A DNA stretch of 64,000 nucleotides. Origin: Paramecium tetraurelia (lineage: Eukaryota > Ciliophora > Oligohymenophorea > Peniculida > Parameciidae). Below are positions 35,349 through 48,700 of this stretch, piece after piece; positions within the stretch are counted from its first letter, which is position 1, and every line of letters starts with the position of its first letter. The notes beneath the pieces were generated by a model. It was not told where the DNA came from. It saw nothing but the letters and a program-made list of their open reading frames with translations, and ran no database searches. The translations under genes were made by a program, and so were the position numbers. The stretch covers positions 250,019-314,018 of the forward strand of contig NW_001799355.1 in assembly GCF_000165425.1 (NCBI RefSeq), written 5' to 3'.

Positions 35349-36907
35349 ATGGAATCTCAAAATTGTAATTAACCTTCATTTAACATTAGCATTGACCAAA
35401 TCAGTAATGGATGGATTTGAAAACATATTACTGACTTAAACTTAATTCACAACACAAAGGAGGAAAGTCTTTTTGGAAGATAATCTCAAATATGGAAAAG
35501 AGATTGAGAGAGATTACAATAAATTGTAAGACATAATTGATGTAAAATCAATATCCTAAACTTTCTTAGAATTTGCAAGGCAAAGTTGATAAAATTATTA
35601 AATCTTAAGAAGATGATTTTATGATTGCATACAAAGAACAAATGGCTGAAATATAAAAAGAGTTAAAGGCAATGAAGAAAAAGATAGATGAAGAGACACT
35701 TCGATAAAATTCAGATGAAAAAAAAAGAATATTAGAAGAAGAGAGAGATTATTTTAGAGAAGAAGCCTTGAGATTGGATAAATTATGTTAAGAACAAATA
35801 AGAACTATAGAAGAACTAAAATTTAAATTAAAAATAACTTAAGAAGAAAAATAGTATTATGAATGTTTTGTTATTGGTATATCAATTGTATAAAGAATTT
35901 AGATTCTAAAAAAGAAAATAAAGCCTTGAAATAGGAGCTACTCTAATTATATAAATAGAAAAGTGAAGAATAAAGAATTGGCTAAAGAGTGAGTTCCGTT
36001 GGAGATATTAATCAAAGGACAGTTATAAAAAAAAATATAGATTATAGATCATTTACATAAGAAGGACCACAATTTACAGCGATTAAAGACGAACAGGGAG
36101 ATGCATCTAAACGAGAATTTTCATCAAATAAATCAGGATAAAAAACCCAATTATCAAGCAAAATATAAGATTATGGGTCAGCTTAACATGAAATTTTTAA
36201 AAGAGAAATGTCATCCTAATAACGAAGTAGATAAAATTAGGATATTCAACAAGTATTACCTTAATTTATTAGATTTAAGATACCACAAAATAGGAACAGA
36301 TCTAAGAACTTAGATCATAATTATAAAAAGAAAAATAAATAAATCAATTATTAAAAGCTGAGCTGTCTAAATACAATTGCTAAAAAGGAGAATTAGAATA
36401 AATACTGATAGATTGTGTAAATGAAATGAAAAAAGAAGTGTTAAATCGATAGAATTAATAAAGATAGTTCTTTTAACATAGGCCTACTTCCTACTCATAA
36501 CCTAATATAGAGGGGGAAAAGCAATATTCTCAATTTACTCATACTGACAAGATGTAAAATACTTATAATAATATATAGACAACTCTTAAAGAGATTCATT
36601 TCGAGTGATGAATTTTTAAATCAGTTATATTAGATTACATTTAATAATTAGATGCAGTTGTCTACTTAATTAAAATTAAACGAGAAATGGAAAATTGATG
36701 CAGATGAAGCGGCCAAAAAGTTTTAAAATTTCAAATAATTTAAGTATAGATATAAAACAAGCCAACGTAAGTTTATCTATTATTTTAGCAATTTTAAAAA
36801 CTTCTTTAATAAAAAGACAAGACAAAGAAGTTGTTTAAACCTCATCTAATTACAATGATAAAACAAGGGAACTTATAGATTAAATCATTAAAGTTGATTA
36901 ATCTTGA
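35349..36907 (+). CDS. Coiled-coil protein, unassigned
   Basis: A 470-residue product with six introns (25, 28, 26, 20, 25, 22 nt), including one of only 20 nt at 36253-36272; spliced length is divisible by three. Most of the first 220 residues form a Lys/Glu/Gln coiled coil ('EIQKELKAMKKKIDEETLRQ'). A low-complexity middle and a second helical region ('LKRFISSDEFLNQLYQITF') follow. It converges with the TTLL10-like gene, the stops being 24 bp apart. The build resembles basal-body or axonemal coiled-coil proteins but no family signature is seen. Confidence 0.75.
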
Positions 36908-36930
36908 TTACCATATATTTTTAATTTTTA

Positions 36931-38382
36931 TCATTATTATGCAACTAAATTAAAATTAATAGATTCATCATGAATGACTTCCCAATTACCTAGTTTTTGT
37001 TTGGCGGCATTCTACAGACATTTCTCAATTGGTTTGTTCTTTTCATCATTTAAACAAATGACTAAATCTAATGTTTGCTAAACTACTGGAGGAATAACTT
37101 AAGCTTAAGTAGAAGTATCTAATTGTCATTATGGGAATGTACCTAAAAATAATGCTGGATTAGTATTCATTTCGATTAGATACACTTTTAAATTGGTGTC
37201 TATCATGATGTCACATCCCATCAATTCAAAAGTGCCTAATCTCTTTTCAAATTTATCTGCTGCACATCTAATTATATGTGCAAATATTTTTTTCATTTAC
37301 AAATACATTTTATCAATCTGTTCTTGCGTCACATTCATTTTCTCTATTAAATATTACTATTTAGCTGAAATATATGATTACTTCAAATTGCTGCATTGAC
37401 CAAATGGTTGATTCTTTAGAAGAACTAAAGGAAGGATGCTTTTTTTAAATAGCTGCGTTAGTTAGATGTTTGTATCTATTCTTTTCATCATCCATATCTT
37501 CAACATTATATTTATCTACAGATAAACGCAAGTATCCATGTTAAAAGAGAACAAATAATGGTCTTGAAGTAGCGATCAATACATAACATCTAATATCAAA
37601 TTTACGGCCATCCAATAACAGAGGATTTTAAATATATTTTTACACTATACATTTTTTAAGATTAGGAGTGAATACACCATTAGGCAAAAATCCTTTTTAT
37701 GATTTTATTGAATTTGAGATTTATTTTAATCTAATATTTACAAAATATCATTACTTTTAAAACTCTTATTTTAATTTTTTTGCGTTAGAACATAATTTTA
37801 TGCCTCTTCCACAATTAAAATAGGTTGGTTTAATAATCCAAACTGCTGAATTATCTGTTTTCAAAAATTGATCTTCCTCATTGCTCATAAACTCTTGGGT
37901 TAAATCAATTCTGTATGTTTCAGGAAAGAAGTGTGACGAATTGAATTATAATTCTAAATTAAACAAACAAATTACATTTGTTTTACCTTTCATACTCTTT
38001 CATTGTTTATATGATAAGCTATTTTGATGTAAGAATCATATGGTTAGGTAAATGATTGATTATTTACTATCCCTCTTTGAATTATTAGAATTGAATTTCA
38101 GAATTAGTTTGAACCCATTTCAAATAAAAATCATTTGAAGATTTTCCGCTTTCTGCATCTAAAATCTTCCAACCTCTAATAAATCAATAATTATTCTCGT
38201 TACGATTATTGAGATAAATAATTCGAAATCAATTTGCCATTATTGCCTGGGCCAACAAAATAATATTTCAAACACAACGGTTTCCTGTTTAACGATTTTT
38301 TTTTGGGATCTTCTGTCTGTGACCTAATCTTCTTCGAGCTCTGACTTTTTTTTACCTTTCTTCCCCTTTAAGTTTGTTGCAT
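36931..38382 (-). CDS. TTLL10: TTLL10-like tubulin polyglycylase
   Basis: Tubulin-tyrosine-ligase-like enzyme that adds glycine side chains to tubulin or other substrates, using an ATP-grasp fold. The product is 442 residues with introns of 28, 22, 24, 25 and 24 nt. Motifs in order are 'YYFVGPGNN', 'WIIKPTYFNCGRGI', 'VQKYIQNPLLLDGRKFDIRC', 'HLTNAAIQKKHP', 'ELMGCDIMIDTN' and 'VYLIEMNTNPAL'. The order and wording match TTLL10 more closely than TTLL3/8 or the polyglutamylases. Polyglycylation is abundant on ciliate axonemes. The amino end is short and basic. Confidence 0.9.
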
Positions 38383-38419
38383 TTTGATAAATATAAAATA
38401 AAATACACTTTTATAACTA

Positions 38420-41400
38420 ATGCAATTAAAGTGTGCAGAATACTTAAAAGAAGCTGTAATTATATTAAATATTATAAAGGTAACTACAAATAACGAATAA
38501 GCGAGATATACCTATATGTCTAAAGCATGCAAATAAATTGCATAATTATTACCATTTTAGTCCATGTGGCATCTACTTTTAAAGTAAGATTAGTTGTTTT
38601 TTTATATGTTGATGTTATAATCAATGTTTGGATAGAATATCAAGATGCTATTAGAGTTAATTATAGAAAGATTTGCACCCATCACTTAGTTCTAAATTTA
38701 ATTTCTAAATGCCTGCTCACAAATATTCTAACAGGACACCAATTATCTATCAGATGTAATGAAGAGCCATATTTCAGGAATTTACTAAGAGTGCATAATC
38801 TAACTTTAGTTCTTTATAAAGCAAATTCCAAAGAATGATTCGACTGAAGGTTAGTCAGTTGCAGAATAAATTACATAAGCTTATAAAGCAATTTTGTCGA
38901 ATATTCATGATTAAAAAGTTACTTTGGAACTCTACAATAGTTTGTAAGGAATTGTGAATAAATGGCCTTTAATACATGAATTGAATCCATTGATTTTTCA
39001 TGAAATTGAGGAAATAATAGCGACAAGAACACCTAGGACAGTTGAAATTCAAGTTATTGAAGAGTATCTCGAATGCGAATCTCCAACAAGATCTAACTCT
39101 ATCCGAAAGGAAAATTAGGTTGTAGTTGAATTATAGAGATGGTTGAGTAAAGTAAACTACCCTATACCTGTAATTTCAAAAAAAATCGCAAGCAGTGTAA
39201 TTAATTCTTAAAATATGTTCAAACTGAAAGACAATATAGAAATTATGTTGTCTTTTATTTATTGCCCTTTAAAGTATGATCCTGCTAATTGCGTAATGAA
39301 ATTTGTTTAATTTTAAGTGGTCTAGAATAGAATTGAATAGAACCATCAACTTGAAAGATATTCCTAACCTTAAAGATTGTTTATCTCTAAACTCACCAGC
39401 TCAACTTTATCACATTCGTTCTATAAGATCGTTGCAAAGTTTAACAGATGATGAAAATCATTCAATCATAGCTAAAGTCAATCCTGCATATCTAAAAATA
39501 GCATGTATCTAATATTATTCTAAATTCTTAGTTTCCTATCTATCTTAATGCTTTAATGAAGACTAACTAAAGTACTGTAACTTTAACCATTTAACTCAAT
39601 TACTTACTTTCTATTTAGAAAAAGAATAGGATATTTCAGTGTACTTTACTCTATATTACAATATTCCCTATGCATTCTTGTATTACATTAATTATGATCA
39701 GTCCTCTTCATTTTTAATCCATTTATTCACTTAGATTAATTTATTGATCCATATCCCATCTGAACATTAATAATCACTGTACAATTAGGTGTGGGAGTAT
39801 TTTAAGGCTGCAGACTTATTTACTGAATTGATTAATATATTGGTGAATCCAAGTTCTAAGAGTGAATTATTATTAAAATGTTCATAAAACTTTAGGAACA
39901 ATAAGATGTTGGATGTTTTCACTATTAATCCAGATTTTTAACTGAAAGAGAAAGTATATTAATAGAATGACAACAACAATTTTAATTATATCATTGAGGA
40001 AAAAGCTCATCTAAGATGGGATATTGATTAACTTAAGCATTTTGTACACAAAAAAACAATTAAATAACTATCTTTTTTTAACAAATCATCTAATAATATC
40101 ATACCTTTAACAATTGAAAAACCGGCTTCAATGATGGATGTAATAAGGTAGGCTATTTAAAATGCTGAAATCATTACTGAACCACACAAAAAGAGGTAAT
40201 CTCGGGAAGGAAGAGAAAGATTAATTGTTCTTAGAAGTGCATCAGTTATGTTCGATTTAGATGAATAGGATTAGGTGAAGGATCCTTTTGTTCCTTATGA
40301 TTATAATCCAAATCCTCTAGAATTAAGAGTAGAAACTAAGGAGAGCAACAATAAGTATGATTAGAAATCATAATCCTTTATGAAAGAAAGTTCAAAGACT
40401 ATCTTCAAGAAACATTCAAGAAATATGTCTTTTTAATTGTATCCTCTATCCTTAAAGGATGTGATTTAAGGTAAATGGGATTAAGAATAATAATCAGTTT
40501 AATTTTAAATTGAAAAGTAACAATCCTTATAATTCTTAGTTTAATAAAAGAAGAACCTTTTTGTTATAATTTAACCTAGTTTTTGTCAATTTTAGTTTAA
40601 CATTTAATTATGGCTAATCACAAATTACTTTAATCAAAAAACCATACCATTGATAAAAGAGATATATATTTAGGAATGATTTTATTAGATTAGACTTCAT
40701 CTATATTTGACAATTTGATTAAAGTAAATTATTTATGTTAATATAGATTTATTTCTTTAAAATCAAACTTAGTCCTTATGTTAAAGAAAATAGTGCCATT
40801 TTATGTGGAAAATTGGTTAATTTTCTTATCAAGCAGAAACCAGAGTTTATTAATTTTCAAGATAATGGTTAAATTTATATTGATTATTTGTGTAAAATAC
40901 TCATAAACTCTTTATCTTGGAAAAATACTAATGCTACCAAAATAGACTTAGATGTTAGTAAAATTTTACTCTGTGAAACTCTATGTTTATTGATAGAAAC
41001 TGGAATAGAAAGAGGGTAATCCAATTTATTAAACAGAATAACTGCGACAACATGGAGTTGTCTAATAGAAATATGTAGGTAATGTCTATCAACAAGACCA
41101 AATTAAATATTTTAGGGTCTTTTTCTTAGAATATTAAAATTAAATATGGAATTCGGATCAGACTTTAATATTCACACGATCTTTATGAAATTAAATTTAT
41201 TAAGTATTCTTAAACAGCTCTCAGAACTAACTCAGTAGAATGGAGTTCCTAATAAACGATTTAGCTATCTGAATGAATTCATAAAGTCTGCTTGCTCTCT
41301 CTTATAGTATTATATCAATAAAAACCCATCCAAAGAATGCTTTAAGTTAATCTAAAACCTCGATTCATGGAAACTGTTAAAGCATTAATATAGGATACAT

Positions 41401-41523
41401 TCTCATCAACATGCTAGCAGTTTCTATAGTGTAGATTCAAGAATTTTAAATAACTCGACTCCAGCAACCAGTTAAAGCTTAGCCAAAATCAGAATTCGAA
41501 AATCTGCAAATTCAAAAGTTTGA
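38420..41523 (+). CDS. Large helical protein, possibly a phosphatase-regulatory type
   Basis: A 1,010-residue product with introns at 39293-39317 (25 nt), 40517-40539 (23 nt) and 40724-40746 (23 nt). The second of these corrects an apparent frame change. The chain is helical throughout, with segments such as 'LTLYYNIPYAFLYYINYD', 'YKAILSNIHDQKVTLELYN' and 'RDIYLGMILLDQTSSIF', and a polar linker around residues 560-680. Parts recall the SAPS-type regulatory subunits of PP6-like phosphatases, but this is only an impression. It starts 37 bp from the divergent TTLL10-like gene. Confidence 0.7.
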
Positions 41524-41805
41524 AAGGATTGATTCCATATAATTATTATAAATATATCCATTATTATTAGTAAAAATCATTAAATACTTACTTTTAGCCT
41601 ATTTTATATAAATTCTTTTAATTTTAATCAATTTTTTAAGATTAAAGTCAAATTTTATCTATTTTTCATAAAGATTTAATTCTTCATCAGTTTCCTACTA
41701 TAATTAATTTATTAAACTTATTAATAACCATTTTAGAGAGAATTTCAAATTCATAATCTTACATAATTATAATTTTAGATAAAATTTATAGAAAAATTAA
41801 TTTTT
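41524..41805. other. Convergent intergenic spacer
   Basis: AT-rich, 282 bp between two converging stop codons; no feature seen. Confidence 0.5.
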
Positions 41806-42860
41806 TCAATTAAATCCTTTGTTTTCTGAATTTTTGGATGTATGAATGATACCCTTAACAATACTATTGATTGATGAATAATTCTTTGGAATTTCAGCTC
41901 CTTTAAATCTCGAATAGGATTTGATTTCTGGTTTAAGTTTCAAAGCAACTACACTTTTCATAGTTCTCTCAAGAGCAAGCAATTAATAGTATGAATTGAA
42001 TTGCGATTTCTTTGATACTAAATCATGCTTTAGTTTCTCTTATTATTATTTTTGATCTTATCATAGTATTAATGATATACATCCTTCTTTAACTTTATTT
42101 AGTTATTATGGAACATAGACTTCTTTAATTTCCTTAATTCTCTTGAACTTTTCATCTGTATCTGTGGAAACTAATTCATTAAAATATTTTTTCCTTAGAT
42201 CTGAAATCATATTTAAAGTCAATTATCCAACATCTACCTCTCTAGCTTATTTCTAATATATAAGATAATTGTACTTCCAATAATCGTAGTCTCTCTTCTT
42301 CCTCTTTCTTCTTTCTCAAAATTTCATCTTAGTTTATCCTCTATTGAATTTGCATGATAATCTTTCTCTTTTTTTATAGATCATCTGATTTGATAGCCTT
42401 TCGTTATTGTTTTTGAATGGTCTTGTTAGACAAAGCCATTTGCATAATCTCCAATTTGGTTTAAGGGATATGTTCATCCTGATTTCTAAATAGTATTTGT
42501 AACTAAATACATGTAGAGATTATCAACATGAAGGTAACTGGTTTTCAGTTTTGTTTTCTCTGATAATAATGACTGGATAGATTCAGTTGGTGTAAATGCA
42601 GTGTTTTGTTAGAGAATATCCAAAATCTATTATTTACTAGGTGGTATCATAGTGTTTTCATTTTGATATTTCTTCAACCCTTCTTCCAAGGTGTCAATTT
42701 GATTTGATAACTCTTATAAAACTTCTTTTGCATTTTACTTGTAAGGATTAAGAATCTTTCTTATTTATTGAGTTGTTAATTTACGAAACAAACTTGAATT
42801 ATAGACATGCTAATAATCGACTTCATTGTCTTTTTCTTATTGTTCTTCATTTAGTTGCAT
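41806..42860 (-). CDS. Coiled-coil protein, probably ciliary or cytoskeletal
   Basis: A 327-residue product with introns of 25 nt (42486-42510), 22 nt (42253-42274) and 24 nt (42057-42080). The centre is a long charged helix ('QKQQRKAIKSDDLQKKRKII', 'RKKKEEEERLRLLEKQAREV'). The tail is basic and Ser-rich and contains 'SYSRFKGAEIPKNYSS'. No known domain recognised. It follows the ZMYND12-like gene by 30 bp on the same strand and may share its upstream region. Confidence is high that it is a gene, low for its role. Confidence 0.7.
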
Positions 42861-42890
42861 TTTATATATAAATTATTAATAATTAATTTT

Positions 42891-43958
42891 TCAATAATCT
42901 CTTTCCCTTTATTTAATAATTTCCTAAATTTCTGTCACTTTCTTTGTCTTCTTATGATTTTCACCATATTGCATAAGAAATTCTTGATAAGCCAACCCCA
43001 TATAATGTCTATATTGTTCTTCGTTATTGAACTTTTTGTAAACAAAGGCTTATGCTTACAAATTGTTAGTGATTGGTATAATGTATAACTTGATGTTATT
43101 CTCGTCAATGTGTTTTCTGAAATATTCTAATATGAATCAAACTATATAACCTTCAATCTATTTGAGAACTTGTAAAGCCTCCTTGAAAATGACTTCTTCT
43201 GGAAGATTTTCACTAGATGGTGTACCATATTGGTAATATCTCTTTAAATATTTATACCAACATTAGGAAGTCTAGAATAATTGATCTTTGAGATTACTTT
43301 AGCATAAAATTATTCAGCCTCTGAGATTTGTTTCTTTTATTAGAAAATTTATCCCATATAATAGTAATTCAGACTTGTCTGTGGATGCTCTGGATCAGAA
43401 CTGCAGGAATCCGTATAAATCTAATCGAAAAAATAGAGATAACAATTACTCCAATCGTTAATTCTGCTAATGCTTTTTTGTAATCCTTTTAAGCAAAATA
43501 GAGTTTTGAAAATATTTTATGCAACTGACCATTATATTCTGCATTCTCCTTTTCTGAAATATCTTAGCCCATTTTGTTGCCATCTTCGCTTCCCTTTTCT
43601 TTTGGTTTATTGTATTGATAAAGATTCCAATAAGCAGCCTACAGAAATTCTTCGGCTTTTTTCAATTTGCCTTCTGCTATGTATCCTTCTGCCTATATAA
43701 ATAAACCAGGTAGAAGCAGAACACTATTTTCTCCTCCCAAAATCTCTTTGTATTCTATCATGGCTTTGTGAACTTCTTCTGTGGCCTTTCTTATTGCATA
43801 AAAGTTACATTGAGCTTATTCTCTAGGATCGCTTAACGAGCCTATTCGACAATTTTCTTAAGAGTCTCTTTGGCATCCTCTTTGCTTTTTTGGGACTTAT
43901 TTTTATCTTTCTCCTTTTCAGGAATCTGAGATTCCTTTAGTTTTTAGGAGGAATTCAT
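42891..43958 (-). CDS. ZMYND12: ZMYND12-like tetratricopeptide protein (axonemal)
   Basis: TPR-type helical protein of about 325 residues. The match to ZMYND12, an axonemal inner-dynein-arm-associated protein, lies in 'PGLFIQAEGYIAEGKLKKAE', 'FSKLYFAQKDYKKALAELTI', 'HPQTSLNYYYMGQIFQQKKQ' and 'ISEAEQFYAKTSQCWYKYL'. Three introns (29, 26, 24 nt) are clear. Near the amino end the frame needs either a 17-nt intron (GTTAAGCG..TAGAG), shorter than any other here, or one additional base. The zinc-finger MYND part of the animal protein is not visible. The function is inferred from the family. Confidence 0.65.
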
Positions 43959-44029
43959 TTTAATAATTTATGTCTAATTGTAATAAAAGTTAAGGTAAAA
44001 GAACACACAATTGTATACTACACATAAAG

Positions 44030-45607
44030 TCAAATTTATAACATCATCTTGAGAAACTCATCTTGTGTTATTGCTCCATCACCATCTTGATCCAATTATT
44101 TAACTAGTTGTTCATATTTATTATTTGGTATCTACATATCTCTTAATAATTTTTTGATTTCCTGTCTACTCAATTCTCCACTGTGATCTCTATCAATTTA
44201 AGTAAATAACAATAAGAGTTTTTCCCTATTAAAATACTTCTTCTAATCGATTGTTGCAATAATGAATTCTAAAATAATCAATTTTATTATACCTTAATAA
44301 TCAATCTTACCACTTCCATTTACATCTATTCTTTTAAAAATTGTATTCACTTCTTTTAAAGCCCTCTCAGGAGGCAATGTTTCTGAATAAACTTTGAGTA
44401 ATTCATCTTTGGTCAATTGTCCATCTTTATTGAGATCATATTTTTAGAATTCATCCATTAATCTCTTTTTATCCTATTCTGACATCATGTTCTCTGCAAT
44501 ATACATTAACATAGCTGCCTATATTTAAGAGGATATCTAATTTAGAAGTACAATTACTTTGAATTCTTTCATATGCTTGTACAATTATTTATTAGGTTTG
44601 TACATAATTCTATTTCTATTATTCAAAACTGGATGATTGAGGACCTCTTATGCAGATGGTCTTCTCTGAGGATTGGCATCCAACATCTTGCTTAATAACT
44701 GCTTCATTTAGGGATTCATGTTAGTACACTCAGTACTATCAAAATTAGGAACACCACGAAGGATGCAACTTTTTAGGGATTGATAATTATTAGCCTAAAA
44801 TGGCATATGAGAGGTTATGATGAAATACAAGAGACAACCACATGAATAAATATCTGATTTAAAAGTTGATTGTCCTTTGATAGTATCAGGAGATTTAAAC
44901 GATAACTCTTACATAGTATTTTTTGGTTTCCACGATGAGAATTCTGATTTGATTGAATTTGGTATCCCAAAATCGATTAATTTAATTTTTTCTAAATTTC
45001 TGTTTGTAAATAGAATGTGCTCTAATCGAATATCACTAATTTCATTTAGAACTATACCCATGCATCACTCCATTATCGTGTAAGTATTAAACTCCAGCCA
45101 TAATCTAACAAAAGATTTCAATCTATTGGTATTGCTGCAATTAGCTAAATTTATCCAGCTAAGTTAAAAGGTTGCCTCCGTCGATGAATTCACCAATTAA
45201 ACTTAATCTGCAATCACAGTAATAATAGGCAGAAGTGCTTTGAATATTGAGATGTTTCTAATTGAAGAAAAAATTTATACCAATGATAACAACAGATTAA
45301 TAGTCTCTTATAATTGTTATTTTCTTTCTACACTGGCATTTGAACAATTATAAGTCCTGATTATTCGTGCTTAACTCTATGTTTTCGAGATTCCCTTCCG
45401 TATATAAGATCGTAGAGCTAGTTATTATATAAGATGATGGTTACTTGCTAGTGGATCTAGTTTATGAAGAATGTAGTCTGTGTCTATTGCTTCAGTTTTT
45501 TAAATAACAGTCATTCCCATGGAAACCTAAGTCGAAATAGGTACATTGGATTTGAAATTTTTATCTTCCAGTTATTTTGAGTCTTGCTTTAATTAACCGC
45601 ATCCCAT
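44030..45607 (-). CDS. EF-hand pseudokinase of the CDPK type
   Basis: A 486-residue product with five introns (27, 23, 22, 21, 24 nt). It starts MGCGQ, a likely myristoylation and palmitoylation site. A kinase-like domain follows, then four EF hands: 'DLNKDGQLTKDEL', 'DVNGSGKIDYQEF', 'DRDHSGELSRQEI' and 'DQDGDGAITQDEF'. The kinase part is degenerate: no glycine-rich loop and no clear VAIK lysine. The catalytic loop reads 'MHGDIRLEHILF', so HRD is HGD, the following Lys is Arg and the metal-binding Asn is His; 'LIDFG' keeps DFG. The C lobe is well kept ('SDIYSCGCLLYFIITSHMPF'). Probably a calcium sensor without normal catalysis, or with an altered mechanism. It shares a 99-bp divergent spacer with IQCH. 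Confidence 0.85.
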
Positions 45608-45706
45608 CTTTGAAATTCCGTAATAAAACTTTGAAATATTTAATATAATTATGGATTGCTTTTAGTTATTGAAAAATACATAAAATAATAATATTAAAAT
45701 ATTATA

Positions 45707-48700
45707 ATGTTAACAATGACTTCAGATGACAAGGGAACATATTATATCAAAACTCAACAGGAGATTGAGGTGGTGAAAAAACAACTGCAAAAGCTAAAAC
45801 CCAACTGTATTTCTAATTAAATAACGAATAGCTTAGACATCATCATTCCTCCAACATTAATATAACTAATTAAATGAGTAGTTGAAAACTCTTGAAGACA
45901 AATTGTCAAATGTCAACTCAGCGTTTTATGATCAACTAATAAGCAATTTTGATAACACTGTCCAAAAATTACCAAATGTTAATGATAGTATGCTATGAAT
46001 AAATTAGGAAATCTCTAACCGCAATTTTATACAAACTCACAAAACAGCATGTACCAACAACAAGTTCAACTACCCTTTATTGATCAATTTCTCAACGTAC
46101 GAACACTCCCATAAGTGAGGTATAATAATAATCTAAATTAAGTGTGGAACCGCTGGGCAAATCAACACTCAAACCAAAAGGATTACACACTGTAAAAAGT
46201 GCTATTTAATGTAAGTAAATATTTAGAGATGATTTAATTTAGTTAGCAGAAAGTTCTAATCAAAAAAACAGTCTTAACAATAATTGACTAAAGTGGATGA
46301 TCTGACTCTGTATAAGAAGGGCATCACAGAACTTGTTAACCAAGGGACCATCAAAAAGCAAGATATCAATACGTTGTTAAATCCAAACAATGTGGCCTTT
46401 AGAAATCAATAAGCAAAGTATCTCCCATTCCTCATATCATCTAGCTTCTTTGATTACACTGATCAATTTGGAAACAAGATTGTTCAACTCGAAAGTCAAT
46501 CCTTTTAGAATAATTTCAAAACTGATTTGAAACAGGATGTCACTGGAACAAATACACAAAGTGTTGGATAGATATAGGTTCAAGATAATAGTAAGGCCAA
46601 TTATAATTAAAAGAAAATGAGTTTACAAAGTAAATCAAAACCAAAATATGTTGATGCTAAGGAGGCTACTTCCTTATCAAAAGAACATGAGAGACCCATT
46701 TCAGAATAATTACAAAATTTAAGCACTCAACAAGAATATATGATTCATGTCAAAAATGGATTATTATAAACAGATCAATTATAATATGTTCAATTTTAAA
46801 ATAGATATTATGAGAATTGGAGTAAGATAGAACCAATTTTGATAAGTTTGCAAAAGATTGCATAATCAACCTCCGTTTAGGATTGTAGAATACTTGGTTC
46901 TAAGGTCTAGAAATTATCTTAGGAGTTTGACAGAAGTCAAGTATTTACTATGGCTGAGTTGCTTTAATGTTTTGAGAACTGGGAAGATCTATAAAAAATA
47001 TTGAAGGTTCCTACATTATTGTATAAATCAAAAGATGGTTAAGTTTAGGCAGCCACAAAAATATCTGCTTTGTTTAAAGGATATCAAGCAAGGAAAAACT
47101 ATTAGAGATTGAAAATTATGGTAGAAAAAGTGATTATAATTCAAAGATCAATGAGAGTATCTTTATTCAGAAAGAAAGTATAAAAGCAAATCATAAAAAA
47201 TAATAATTATATGTTGGAGAGATTCAAAAATAGACAGAATGTATTTAAAGAGGAATGGCCATTTATCAAATTATAATAAAGATTTGAAATTCATTTGAAC
47301 TCGTTTTCATTTGAAGAAATCAAAAGACTCTCCATGGACAAATTTCCTTAGAGATAGAATACTTAAATAACTAGGATATTTAATTTAAAGGATCCTCTCG
47401 TGCATATAATTTATGTAGCTCCATTTGACTTACCTAGTGAATTGATTGATTACTTCTATAAAATTCTAAATCTTGGAGACATTTCAGATTGTAAAAATAG
47501 ATTGCACTTTGTTTGGCCAGTATAAATATCATATAATCATAGGAAAATTACAATATTTTCAATAATCATATGGGATTGTCTCAGCTGCTGTATTATTCAC
47601 CAAGAGCTCTAAAGAGAATCAAATCCTTAATAAGAGGATAATCATCCTATATTGTACCTGGTGTTTGTTCGAATGATGATATAAAAATATCTGATATTCT
47701 AAATGTTCCAATATTTTCAGGGATTCCACAATTGCATCAATATTATTCAACAAAATCGGGTTGTAAGGTATTGTTTGATGAATTACAAATGCCCCAACCA
47801 CCAACTATTCGTAATATTTACGATGAAAAAGAATTAATAAATTCATTGTCAGTTTTGATAATAAAAAATCCAACTATAAACACTTGGATTATTAAGGTGG
47901 ATGATGAATCTTAAGGAAGAGGCATAGCTTGGTTAGAGGTCCAGAAAATGATCAAAAACATATAACCATTGGAAATCAATTAGTTAGCATAAATATTGAC
48001 AAAGAAAATCAAGAAGAAGCTTCATTATGCATTTCCTCATTTGTATGGTGGATACCATGAATTCATAATGAGTATAGCCAATCGAGGAGGGATCATAGAA
48101 GGATCACCTTTAAGTAGATTGTCTTAAATACATTCAATTTCATACAACTTCAAAGTGGAACCTACAGGAGAAGTCTCCATTTTAGGATCATATGAAAAGA
48201 TTAAAACCAATGAAATTTAAACTATTGCTTCTTTTAGTCCCTAGAGTTTTTTGAAGATAAATCAAGAAGTTTTATGCCATTAAATTGCTTAGAAACTCTA
48301 TGGCAAGGGATTAATCGGATATTTTACAATAGACACAATAGGATATTAATTAGAAAATAATAAGTAGGGATTTCAAGTAATTGGGTTAGATTGCTTCTTA
48401 AATCAATATAGTAGCGCATCTATATATTTTGATTTTCTAATGAGAGGCAGATTGGATGTTTCTACAGGTAGTTATTATGTGGAAGATACCAACAGATAAA
48501 ACAATGTTAGATACTCCATTTATTGTCCAACGATAATGAATGAAGGACTGGATGTGTTATAATATAAGACATTCTTTCAATTATGTAGATTGGAATCTAT
48601 CTCTTTCAATTTAGAAAAAAAGATAGGATCTACTTTCATTTTGGTAGACTCATTATAAAGTGGTGTGATCAGCCTAATGACAGTAGGTATCAACTCTCCT

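Noticed and set aside
40500..40690. Apparent end of the 1,010-residue protein at a TGA near 40678
   Set aside because: An intron at 40517-40539 moves the reading to the frame that continues as 'RDIYLGMILLDQ'.
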